Below are positions 22,801 through 33,232 of a stretch of DNA of 64,000 bases, one piece after another (within the stretch, counting starts at the first letter, position 1; the number at the start of each line of letters is the position of its first letter). The DNA lies in assembly GCA_024196135.1 (NCBI GenBank), contig JAMQCK010000054.1:1-64000 (forward strand), read 5' to 3'. The position numbers and the translations under genes were made by a program. The notes below the pieces were generated by a model. The model ran no database searches. It was not told where the DNA came from and saw only the letters and a list, made by a program, of their open reading frames with translations. The stretch comes from Pleurotus ostreatus/Saccharomyces cerevisiae fusant. Lineage: Eukaryota; Opisthokonta.

Positions 22801-24447
22801 AGGAACTACAAAGCGCCGAAATGTAAGGTCATCAAGGAGGTATGGACAGTGAGATGAGTGCCGTGTCGAAGGCAAGCCCGAGGTGAAAGGGAAATAGGCA
22901 GATGGAGAGGAAACATGGACTCACTTCTCCAGCTTCTCAAGCCTGCGCGCGACCTCGAGCACGGTCGCGGGCACATCGAGCGCGCCCGCGGGGGAGAACT
23001 TGACGGTCGACGGGAGAGCGGTAGGGGCGTTGCTGTCCTTCCTCTCGCGAAGAGGTGCATCGTGAGTGGGAGGCGGATCTCGAGCAGACGGCGTATCTGG
23101 AGGTGGACCTTGAGCAGGCGGTACTCCGCAAGCGGCTGTCGCATCGCGGATCGGCGCACGACCATTGGTTCCATCATCGCCCTCAACTTGGTGAGTCCGC
23201 GTTGCTCCCGCTCGGCAGGGTGTCGTGGGCAGCCTGGGCGCCGTCTCTTGCGGTAGGGAGGTACTTGACGCATTGAAGGGGTTCGACGCTGAAGGGTCCA
23301 CGACAGGCCGTGTGGGATGGCTGCCCGACTTGACCTCAGCTTTACCCTCCCACCCCTCTTCTGCCCTTCCCTCTGACGCATTGATCACCCGCAGAGCCGC
23401 CGGGTCAGCCACCGCTGTCGTGAACGACGACCCGCTGGACGTGTCGCTTGCCGTGCTCGCCTGCCGCGGGTGCCCGTCGTGGCTGAGTTGCCGGTAATGC
23501 ACGTCGACGCTCGGTCGGCTGGTAGGCGCGCCGGGGCTACTCGCGCGCCTATGATGCGTATCCGGAGTATTCCCCTGCCCAATATGCGTATCGACCCCGC
23601 TGAAGGCAACCCGCGCGCCGCCTCGGGATGGACCCTCGCCCTCCTTCCTGCCCAAGTTCAGCGGCGGCGTGTCCGTCAGATTCGCGGAGCTGCGCCTCAA
23701 GTCGAGGTTCGGTGCGGTCGTGAACGACTTCGGGCGCGCGGGAGCAGGGTGCCGGGTGGGAATAACAGGGGACGGCGAAGTCGGTGACATGGGCGGGACG
23801 GGCTTGCGCGCGAGGAGCTTGACCGGCTGCTCCGAGGTCGACGGCGCATGGGTGGAGGGGCTACCGGTCACCGTCGACGCACTCCTCGTCGCCGCCGACG
23901 CGCTCCTCGTCAGGGCGGACGCGGCGCTCGTGTAGCCCCCGTCGGTCGCCCCCGAGGAGCTGCTGTCCTCCCGATCCCTCGCCTGCGCGCGCAGCATCGC
24001 CATGTCCCGCGCGCGCGCGTCCTCCAGCGCGCGGGCCTCCTCCAGAGCGCGCATGCGCTCCTCCTCCCGCTCCCTCGCGCGCGCCTCCTCGATCACGCGC
24101 TGTGCGGGCGAGAGGTGCTTCTCGCGCTCCTTCTCCTTGGCTCGATCCTTGCTCGGCGGCGTCGCCCACGGCGCTTTCTCCCGCTCCTTCGTCGGCGAGA
24201 GCTTCTGCTTCGTCGAGGCCCACCATGACGGGGACGACTCTTTGGGCGGCGCTAGGCACGGCGAGGAGCCCTTGGGAGTTGATGAGGATGGGCCTGCTGC
24301 GTCCATCGACGGCGAACGGGAGCGAGCGTTGGGGGTCTTGGGTGGTACGAGGGAGGTGGAGGAGCGGCTCTGTTCGGCGCGCGCGCGTATGTCGACGTCG
24401 GACGTTCTAGCGAGCAGGGTGGCGAATGGAAGACCGCTAGGGACCAT
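19811..24447 (-). CDS. Large Ser/Pro-rich protein with a heptad-repeat coiled coil
   Basis: Exon 1 24447-22925 and exon 2 from 22760 join across a GTGAGT...CTCAG intron (KLEN/WTVKHVHALEER). A second likely intron is 21027-20977, 51 bp, in frame and without stops. If removed the protein is 1473 residues, if kept 1490. Layout: disordered N-terminus with SPTKEREKAP and a charged helix (EEARAREREEERMRALEEAR), a Ser/Thr/Pro linker, then after the first intron a coiled coil of about 230 residues. Part of it is built from near-identical heptads of the type DVQSVRR (about 22060-21850). A long Ser/Thr/Pro tail follows, with an acidic DDEDDEEQ patch, SSTPTTP repeats and a conserved-looking end (PIAKVPINQLVAFF). 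No enzymatic domain seen. Could be a cytoskeletal scaffold, but that is a guess. Confidence 0.8.
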
Positions 24448-25223
24448 GGAGTCGGATCACGCCACGCAGGGAGTCGGGCAGTGTGCTCGTTCGAGTGGGC
24501 GCTTGAAGTACACGGGACGGCAGGATGCACGCTGAGGGAAGCCAGTCTTGAAGAGGGAAGCCCCTCGTATCATGCACGCCGACGCGATGAAGCCTTTGTC
24601 GAGAACGTGTGCCGTCAGCGATGCGGCTTCTGCCGAGGGCAGGGTCTACGCACCAAAGTGCATGTCCGTTCATGTCCCCCGCCTGCTATCGCGTCCGTCG
24701 ATTATGGTCGTGTAGTCGCGCGTCCGAGACATCCCTCGGTAAGCCGAAGTCGGGAGCCTGCGAGGAGGGGACGGTCGCAGCGTCGGCGATGGTGGTTCGG
24801 AACAAGGCAGCATCGCAACAACCGATCACGATCGCGCGCGCCGTCTGCACTCCTCCCGTCCTTTCACCCCGTATCTAGTTGCAGGTACTCTCTGAGAAAT
24901 CGGCATCTGCCTCCCCACCATGCTCATACATTTCGCATCATCACGGCGCATGTATACGACCAAAATTGCTTTCTTGCTTCGGGTTAAGCCCTGACGAACA
25001 GACGCGGCGAGGGAGCGCTAGCGATGTATCAGGCAAATTGAAGAGGTCGTCAGTCTTCTGCACCCTGCCAATACAATCGAACAAGCCGCGCTCTAGCGCG
25101 CGAATCGGAAGCAAGCAAAAGTGCAGTACGGGCTAACCAAGAATTCTCGCGCGGCGTCCTGGAAGTCCATACGCCGACGACCTATGCTCGAGATACATCA
25201 AGCTCATTACAGCGGCGGCGCGT
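24448..25223. other. Intergenic region upstream of the Ser/Pro-rich gene
   Basis: About 780 bases between the start of the Ser/Pro-rich gene and the stop of MYND copy 5. Both lie on the minus strand, so it should hold the promoter of the former. Open frames on the plus strand are short and Arg/Pro-rich. I see no gene or repeat. Confidence 0.5.
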
Positions 25224-27261
25224 CTATCGAACGTCTTGGGGATACCGCCAGGTGGCACCTTCCCTACGGCCGAATAAGCGCTCTCTAGGTGTCAAGTCCT
25301 TGAGATGCGGTGGATCCTGATCACGACGACCCTCTATGAAGGACTCAGCGGGACGTCGAACTCCTGGCCGCTGGCTTGACTCACCGAAGAATGCCTGCGA
25401 CAATAGCCTATAGGGGCATTTAACGTACCCAGCATATCTTTCAGGAAGGAACCAGATGCGCCGCATGTATATATTCTTTGCCTGCTCGAAAGCAAAGTCG
25501 ACGATCACATAGGGGGACTCCTCCATGCGATCATCAGCCTTCTCTTTACTTACTTCCATCAAAGGCCAGCCATCGTTGCGAATGCTCGTGTTGATCAGGA
25601 CTCTGGGCGTATAACCAGGATCGGCTGGCTCGGCGGGTAGGCCATCGAAAACTTTCTGCAGGACGACGCGCGCCTCAGCGACCGCAAGGTTCATGTCCTT
25701 TGCGGCGAGTATACCTGAGAGTAAAGCGCATGAGTTCCCGTTTGAAGACGAACATGAGGGTGGAAGCGTACCATACTCTGTTTCATGGCGACTGGCACAC
25801 TCGACACTATGCCTGCCCTCGATCCAGTGCGCACGTTGACACGCTGAAGAGCAGTACACTGCTTCGCCACAGGAACAGGCCTGCAGGTCGTCCGACCGTC
25901 CTCCACCCATCGGGCACTGAAAATAAGTCAGCCCCGATCACATGGAGGCCATGAGCACGTACTGCTGCATTGCAACACGTCGCTACTCGCTCCCAAGATG
26001 TTTCCGCCTCTGCCACGACCGTATCGTGGTAGTCGAAAGTCTTCAAAATACGTAATTCTTGCGGGCCATAGAATTCAAGCTCCTTCGAGGCAACAGGTAG
26101 CGTCCGAAATTTACGATAGGCGCGTACAGCGCGAGTCGACACGCTTAGGCCGTCGATCATGCGGTACATCCTGGCCAGTAAAGTAGTCCTCGGCGCAGCG
26201 ATGCGGATGGCGACCATGCACCCTAGCAAGTTGACTTCGATGGCGCGGTTGAAATTATGCGTATGGCGTAGACATACGCTTTCCAGACAATTCCAACCCG
26301 CCTGCCAGACGATAGACGAAGGTGTGCGGCGGACGTTATGCCGAATGCATTCCATGATCGCTGACAGAAGTTTTCGAGACACCCGCCCGGGCATGCCTAA
26401 CCGCCTCTCCCGTGAGAAATTGTCCAGAGCGCGGAAGATATCGCCCATGGACTTCTCTTCGTCGTCTGCGAATGGATGTCGTATAGTATAGCGGATATAT
26501 TGAGCGTAAACGCGGAAGAAGCGGCGAGGTCGGTTGTTAACGGAGGAGATGATGCTGTCGACCATCCTCGAGCGAAGATAATCGTCGTTCTCCACCTGCT
26601 TGTAATGTGTGGGAAGGACGAGAAGGGAGCCATAAATGACTGATTTCCTCTCCTCCGGATTATGCGCGGCGTCCAGCTGGTCGACGATATCCGGCCAGTC
26701 CATCCATACCCTGACCATCACATCCGTCGCATGCTCGTCACCAGCCTTCATCACTTCGCGCACTTGCTCCTGCGGTAGAAACTGCGTGAAGCCCTGCAAG
26801 AACGACACGCAGAGGTGAGTGAAGGTTTGGAGGTAGAAGGCTCGTATGTGTGCATCAGCTGATGCTAGATCTGTGATGCGACTCGGAGGTGTGAGATAGT
26901 CCATCCAATTGAATGCAGCGAGGAAGAAGCGTGCGTCGAAGGGGCATAAATCAGGACGGTGGAGGACGAAAGATAGGTTGCAGAGCAGCCCAGAACAAGC
27001 CAGGGTTTGGCCCACGAGATCAGCACGCGCATCCCAGTTTTCGTCGTCTACAAACTCGCGCAACGGCATGGCGGTGGGCGGCTCGTATGCGAGTATCGTG
27101 TTTTGTAGCGTGCCGCGGTGGAGAACTCCGAGGATTTTTGCGACCTCCTCGTTTATACGCAGACGCGCGCTCGCGTCAGAGGCTCCACTCTCCTTGATAG
27201 CGTAGATGGTCCTACAAGCATGATTCAGCCTTTCCAGGTGAATGTCACGTACAGGGTGCAT
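25224..27261 (-). CDS. MYND-finger protein (copy 5, tandem pair with copy 6)
   Basis: Exons 27261-25963, 25916-25772, 25714-25385 and 25333-25224 give 627 residues, the same length as copy 6. The frame is open upstream to 27291 but from a TTG. The first ATG is 27261. Landmarks: FDARFFLAAFNWMDYL, NRPRRFFRVYAQYIRYTI, finger CCNAA joining CPMGG, then ACSCG, YCSSAC, HW and HSVEC. C-terminal module: EARVVLQKVFDGLPAEP, PYVIVDFAFEQ, RRIWFLPERYAGYVK, YRLLSQAFFG. Last exon: PPHLKDLTPRERLFGRR. Introns 2 (57 bp) and 3 (51 bp) are multiples of three without stops, so a plain open frame reads through both. The splice sites match copy 6. Function unknown. Confidence 0.87.
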
Positions 27262-27437
27262 CGCGACTGAGGAGATGGACGCGGAAAGCAAGGAGCTCAG
27301 GCGCTGTCACGCGCCACGCGATCTGAAGTGTCACAATTGCAATGGGAAACCGCATGCGCATAGGTCGACCGCGCTCGAGGGACTGAATCCAAGCACAGCA
27401 TTGTCTCTTATAAATATATGTTGGGGTGGTAGCGCTC

Positions 27438-29482
27438 CTACGGCGCCTCCTCGTGGGACATCAAGACCGCAAACTCATCTCGACGGCCAAATAGGCGCTC
27501 CCTTTGGGTGAGGTCACGAAGACGGTGCGGCTCCTCGTTCTCCAATCCGTCTAAGAAAAGTCAAGGAGTGATCAATCCCTTCATCGAGCGGGACTACTGC
27601 TCGACTCACCAAAGAATGCATGCGATAACAGTCTGTACGGCTGTGGAACGCGACCAGCATATCGCTCAGGCAGAAACCGAACGCGGCGCACGCGCGGGAT
27701 CTCTGATTGTTGGAAGACGACGTCGACGATCACGTACGGCGACTCTTCGGTGCGTGATCCTGCTTTCTCCTTGTGCACTTCGAACGAAGGCCAGCCATCT
27801 TGGCGGAGTCGTGTGTCAATAACTACCCGTACCGCATACCCAGGATCATACGGCTCGGCCGGCAGGCCGTCGAAGAGCTTCTGAAGAACTACACGGGCCT
27901 CCGAGACCAGCCGGTTCATATCCTTTGCAGAAAGTACTCCTGGAGCAAGATCTATCAGGTCGAACTTCGGGGGCATAGGTAAGGAGAGCGTACCGAATTC
28001 TTTCTCGTGGCGACTGGAGCAATCTACATTATGCCCACCAACGATCCAATGAGCACGCTGGCAGGTCTTTGAGCAATAAAGAGCTTCGCCGCAAGCACAC
28101 GCGCGCAAGGCTCGGGCGTTGCGCAGCTCGTCCTTCAAGGAGCACTGCGAATGATCAGCTCCAACGCTTTGGTCGAGATTGACTTCACCTACTGTTCCAT
28201 TGCAGCAAGTCGCTATCTGCCCCCACGCTACTTCGGAGTCCGCTAGGACAGTATGATGATACTTGAACGTCTTCACGATAGCTAGTTCCTGCGCATCGTA
28301 AAGAGCGAGCTCTCTTGACACGTCAGGCATAGATCGTGATGCTTGAAAGGCGAGCACAGCGGGAATCGTGTCGCTGATGGCATTCAACATGCGGTACAGA
28401 CGCGGAAGTAGTGGAGTCTCCGGGGCAGTTATGCGAATGGCGATCATAGTCCCAAGCAGATTGAGTTCGATGGCGCGGTAGAAGGTACGTGTGTCTCGAA
28501 CACACATGCCCGCCAGACATCCCCACACCACTTTCCAGATAGTCGATGAGGGCGTGAGACGGATGTGGTGTCTGAGGCAGTCCATTACCGCCACCAGTAG
28601 CTTTCGGGGCATCCGTCCCGGCATGCCTAGCCCCGCCTCCTGCGAGAACACGATCAGAGCGCGGAAGAGATCACCCATGAATCTCTCCTCGTCATCCACG
28701 AATGTATGCGTGATGGTGTATCGGATGTGTTTGGCAAAGACGTGGAAGAAGCGGCGCGGCTGGCTATTGACAGAGAGCAGTATGTTATCGACGACCCTCT
28801 TTCGAAGGATATCGTTATCCTCTACTGCCTTATAGTGTGAGGCGAGAAGGAGCAATGAGCCGAAGATAATCGTTTTCTTTTGCTCTGGATCCTGCGCGGC
28901 ATTCAGCAGGCCGAGTATCCTCGGCCAGGACATCCACAGCCTAACCATGACCGCCGTTGCACGCTCGTCACCAGAGAGCATCACGTCGCGCACTCGCTCT
29001 TGGGGTAGGTACTGCATGAAGCCCTGCAGGAATGATATACAGATGTGCGAGAACGTCAAGATGTAGAAGGTGCGTAGATGAGCGGAAGCCGAAGCCAGAT
29101 CTGTCATGCAAGTCGAAGGAGTGAGGTAGTCCGCCCAGGCGAACGCCCTCAGGAAGAATCCTGCATCGAAGGGGCATACGTCGGCGCGGTTGATGAAGGA
29201 CGTGAGGTTGCAGAGGAAGCCGACGCATGATAGCGCTTTGCCGACGAGATCAGCGCGGGCATTCAAAGTATCGCTGGTGACGAAGTCGGAAAAAGGCATG
29301 GTAGTTGGGGGTTCATCCGCGAGTGCGTTCTGCAGCGTGCCGCGGCTGAGGATCCCCAGGATCTTCGTGGCGTCGACGTCTATCCGTGCGGTTGCATCGG
29401 CAACCCCGCTGTCCTTGATCTTGTATATGTTCCTGCAAAGGTAGTTCAGCCTTTCCAGGTCACGATTGCGCACACGAGACAT
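27438..29482 (-). CDS. MYND-finger protein (copy 6, tandem pair with copy 5)
   Basis: Exons 29482-28193, 28144-27994, 27939-27610 and 27550-27438 give 627 residues. Start at ATG 29482, as the frame further up has only a TTG. Landmarks: FDAGFFLRAFAWADYLTP, PRRFFHVFAKHIRYTI, finger CCNGT joining CSLKDE, then ACACG, YCSKTC, HW and HNVDC. Then EARVVLQKLFDGLPAEP, PYVIVDVVFQQ, RRVRFLPERYAGRVPQP, YRLLSHAFFG, and the last exon with HRLRDLTQRERLFGRR. Introns 1 (48 bp) and 2 (54 bp) are in frame and stop-free. This is why one open frame spans most of the gene, and reading through the last donor gives a false short end (ESSSSPAR). The stop is 176 bp from the start of copy 5: a head-to-tail duplication. 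Confidence 0.87.
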
Positions 29483-29749
29483 TGCGATCGGTGAGATGAA
29501 GGAGGAACGCAAGGAGCGCAGTTCTCCAGCGATGTCACACGGCCTTCCAGATCACGTTGGTATGTCACGGTTGACCTCCAAGTTCGAAGGTCCGACGTCT
29601 GTGCTTGGTCGAGCTCGTATAGTAGCGGGCGTTCGAGGATAAGAGACGCAGATATCTGTGTCTTCTCAAGTGCAAGCAGTGATGTACAAGTACAAAGCAT
29701 CGAAAGCAAATCATTACACGACATACAAAAGCAACGAGAGCCTTTCAGG

Positions 29750-31103
29750 TCAAGAGAGACTATATCGATCACTCGCCGCTTTAGCGCTGACGCTGGAGGA
29801 CCTACGCCTCCTTGCGCCAGAGGACAGAGGCTCCAACGGTATACTATCCTCCTCTTGTGCGGTCGTCTGAAGCTCCGGAGGTCGCGAGAACTCGATGGTG
29901 ACGACTTGCAGGTCAATGGTAGCGAGCGACGCCTCGGGCGAGGTCTGCATGGCCGTAATGATGATGATGGCGGTCGGGTATATGCCCTACAACTAGGTCA
30001 GCACGAAAAGGCAAGGAGACTGGAGAGGACGAACCGAGAGCGAGGGGATGATGCTGCCCATAAGGTACGCGGGTGATATGGGACCGCCGGCGCCAAAGGC
30101 CGCGGGGAGGTCGGAGAGGCAGAGAAGGAGGAAGATGACCTGCATGATTGTTAGCGAGCGGGGCAGGATGCGCGCTTCGAGACGTACCCAAATGGCAACA
30201 TACAGCCCGCCGGACTCGACGATCAGGAGTAGAACCTTCTCTATAGGCGTACTCGTCGGTTGCGCAAGACAATCCCTAATCGTCCGGCGATACTCCCTGA
30301 ACACATCCATTAGTCAGCGCGCCGACCCCAGAGAGCAGCGTACGTACCAGACCTTGACGCTCACCACCACGGTCGCAACAATGTTGGTGAGCAGGATGGG
30401 GAGGATGCTCAAGAGAAGGCGCGCCAACTGCATGGAGCGAGTTGACCCGCCCATGTGAACTAGGACGATGTCGCCGAGGGTACCGGCTAAGGAGGATGTA
30501 AGTTCAAGACCAGACGGTGTGCAAGGGACGCGCACCAACAGTACCAGTCATGCAGAACGCCAGCAGCGACTTGACAAATAAGCTGTTGGGCCAGAGCGCC
30601 CATGCGCGCCAGACAACAATCAAGTCAGACAAGATGGCCTACGAGAATGAGTCCGGATTCCAAGGCGCCCGAGACGCAACGTACATTGATGCGCGATAGG
30701 GTGAGGTCGGTCTTGTTGAGTCGCATCGCAAGAGCGGCATCCTCAGGACGAGGGGGAATGGGAACGCGGATGAGGGTGTAGTTGAAGGTCGAGATCAGCC
30801 AAGCGGTAGAGAGGAAGAAGATGGTAGTGGTGATAATGGGGACGAAGCTGCCCAGCCTCGAACGTCGGCTATGAGGAGGGTCAGTCGTGATCGGGCCGGG
30901 GAATATGGCTTACATACGCTAGCACAGACATCGCCGAGACAAAAAGCGCGACGTGGATACCTGTCCAACGCCCGTCAGTTATGATCTCCTGCGAAGGGAA
31001 CGCGAGACGCACCGTAGCAGAGCACGTTACACGCAATGAAGATGCACAGCGCTTTCAAGCGCTCGACATCCCCGTCAACTACCGGCCGCAGCGGCGCGTT
31101 CAT
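29750..31103 (-). CDS. Seven-helix integral membrane protein, fungal uncharacterised family
   Basis: Eight exons: 31103-31013, 30960-30918, 30868-30685, 30638-30545, 30486-30348, 30296-30188, 30139-30035 and 29986-29750. They give 333 residues, and every junction closes in frame. Start at MNAPLRPVVDG. Hydrophobic segments follow in order: ALCIFIACNVLCYGIHVALF, FVPIITTTIFFLSTAW, DLIVVWRAWALWP, LLLSILPILLTNIVATVVV, VLLLIVESGGLYVAIWVIFL, and the SPAYLMGSIIPSLSGIYPTA region with a following helix. The VWRAWALWP motif and the ESGGLY helix are typical of a large agaricomycete family of 7-TM proteins with no proven function. The cytosolic tail is short, with a basic Ser cluster (RRRRSSS). Receptor-like or sensor role is only an inference from topology. 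Confidence 0.82.
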
Positions 31104-33232
31104 CCTCGCCAGGAGAGCAGCTCATCGACCGTCTTGCGATCGCGGTGGGCAGGGAAAAGTTCTGACAGCGTCAGGGTCGGCGGCGAGTGCGCCCCCATCA
31201 GCTGGCATGGCGGAATCCCTCCTGCGCAACGTGCGCGTCGACATGGGGCGTGGCAAGATGGCGTGAAATGCCGCCCGCTATTGGCGTGCGAAATCATGAT
31301 CAGCGTGATAAAGAGGTTGATGTTGATGTATACGCGTGTAGGTCCAGACCGTCCAGTCTTTAAGGGGTTGAAGCTTTGAGCCCCTCGTCTACACAGCTGT
31401 GCGAGACATGGATCATAGTGCGCAGAAGCAGAAGGCAGAGCCATAGACTCGGTCGCTCGGCGCGCAAAGTGACTGCCTGAAAGGCAGTCGAAGTGGACGA
31501 CATACTGTCGACGACTCGGAGCAGTGTCAAGGTTGACGGCATGCGGTCTTGAGGTCCCCAGCCGCAGTCAGCAGGATCTGCGTTCTATACAGTAGAAGAC
31601 ACGCTATACAGTGCGCGCGATCTCGTGGGAGTATCGAAAGGCGCGAGCGCTATATAGCAAGCCTGAGGTGGCCGAGCTGAGTTTAGCCTCTGCGTCGTCC
31701 AGGATCGTCTCTTTTTGGTCTCGTTTCTGTACGCCCATGCGCGGGACCCTCAAGTGAGAACAACAGGAATTTGAGGGTGAGATGGTGGGACGAAGGAAAG
31801 AGCGGGACTCGAAATCCGTGACAGAACTTGCCCTCGTGACCGTGACTTCGCGGCTTCGTTTCCCCCATCATCATCTCGCTCGACCTAGACGATTGCTGGT
31901 AATGTCGAAACACATGAAGAACTTTGTACTCTCGGATGCTGGTGCACCAATGAGCACCAGTTCGCACAGTACCACCAACGTGGTCCGTAAACGCCGCCCA
32001 CTCCAGATAAACCTGCGTTTCGTATGAAGTGCGGCGTACTTCCCCCCAAACCACGCCTTTCTTTTGAGGCTCTGTCCTTGGCATACAAAAGCATATTGCG
32101 ATGCATGCGCGTAATTGTGAAGGACGGGAGGCCATCCCGCCGCGCTTACTCCCAAAGCGCGTAAACGACGGTCCGCTGCGCGCTCATATGTCTTGGGTGG
32201 AGTCTTTGATTCCAACGCTCAACACACTCATGGCGCATATGTCCTCTCTCGTCTGAGTGAGTGGTCTACCCTCTATCTCGTAAGGTCTTTTGACACAGCT
32301 TTTCATCGGTGAGTCGCAGTCCTCATAGAAAGTGATTCTCTCATTCACATAGTACGCGCAATCGTCACTGAGGAGGAAGGATGCCTCCCGCAATCGTATG
32401 ATTCAACGGAGGAAGAGGCGTCTCTTTGGCCGCGTGAATAAACCATCTGCGCCTCCTTTACGCAGTAAGAGTTCATGTCATCTAGAGGAACCATTCGCTC
32501 ATTGATTCGCATTTCCCCAAATTGTTGCTGTGCCTAGACTCGTACGCAGACTCAACCTTTTTCCGAAGCTCTCGCCAGGAAGTCAACAGCCATATCCATC
32601 CCCCACGTGTATATGCCGCGCCAGACATTGCCTCGTGCGTCGCTCTAATCGACATGCATGCTCTGCCTGTGCCTCAATAGAACGCACATCCTTAATCGAA
32701 AGCAGGGCACGCAACTCCTCCGCTCCGTCGCGCTCCTTGCCCACCCCATATCTCGTGCGGATCATTCGTCACGACGCCCTCTCATGCGACCTCATGCGAC
32801 CACAAATGGCCTCGGCGCATCCATATCCAACCCATCGCATCCTCCGAAATGACTTCTCTGTCCGCGGCATCTTAAGCTTTCTCCGAAAGCACCTTCGTTA
32901 ACTCTCTATGCGCCCACGTTGTCCCTCTATGCACCTTCGTTTCCCTTCTCGACCACGCTATCCCCCTCCCCGCTGCAGACCTGCTTCCTCATTAGCCAAC
33001 CTACTTCCCCATTAGCAGTCCTGCGCCCTCGTTACTCTCTTAGCCAACGGATCCGCGGACTTCGACTTGGATTTGCGCTGCGGTGCACCGCGCAGAGGCC
33101 GACTGGATGACGTCCCTCCGCTGGGGTGGGCTTAGGGACTAAGGCTACTTCCGCTAGGCGGGTACTACTTAAGTTGTAAGGACGTTCTACTTCCCCTCAG
33201 TTCCTCGCCCTGATAGAGCACAGCGCGCTAGG
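31104..33232. other. 2.1-kb gene-free stretch
   Basis: Open frames on both strands are short, overlapping and without splice-site continuity. The longest (32135-31683 minus, 150 codons) has no family resemblance I can see. About 32880-33060 has loose repeats of CTATGC(G/A)CC and CATTAGCCAAC. The last 200 bases should contain the promoter of the oxygenase gene. Confidence 0.5.

Noticed and set aside
22921..24447. A separate 508-residue gene ending at 22921
   Set aside because: The apparent stop lies in a GTGAGT donor. Splicing to 22760 joins it in frame to the next long exon (LEN/WTVKHVHALEER).
27581..29512. Single-exon 643-residue MYND gene starting at 29512
   Set aside because: The frame begins at TTG and reads through two in-frame introns and past the last donor. 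Comparison with copy 5 gives a four-exon, 627-residue gene from ATG 29482.
31790..31870. tRNA-like T-arm (GGGACTCGAAATCC) on the minus strand
   Set aside because: No matching acceptor stem, D arm or anticodon arm could be found.
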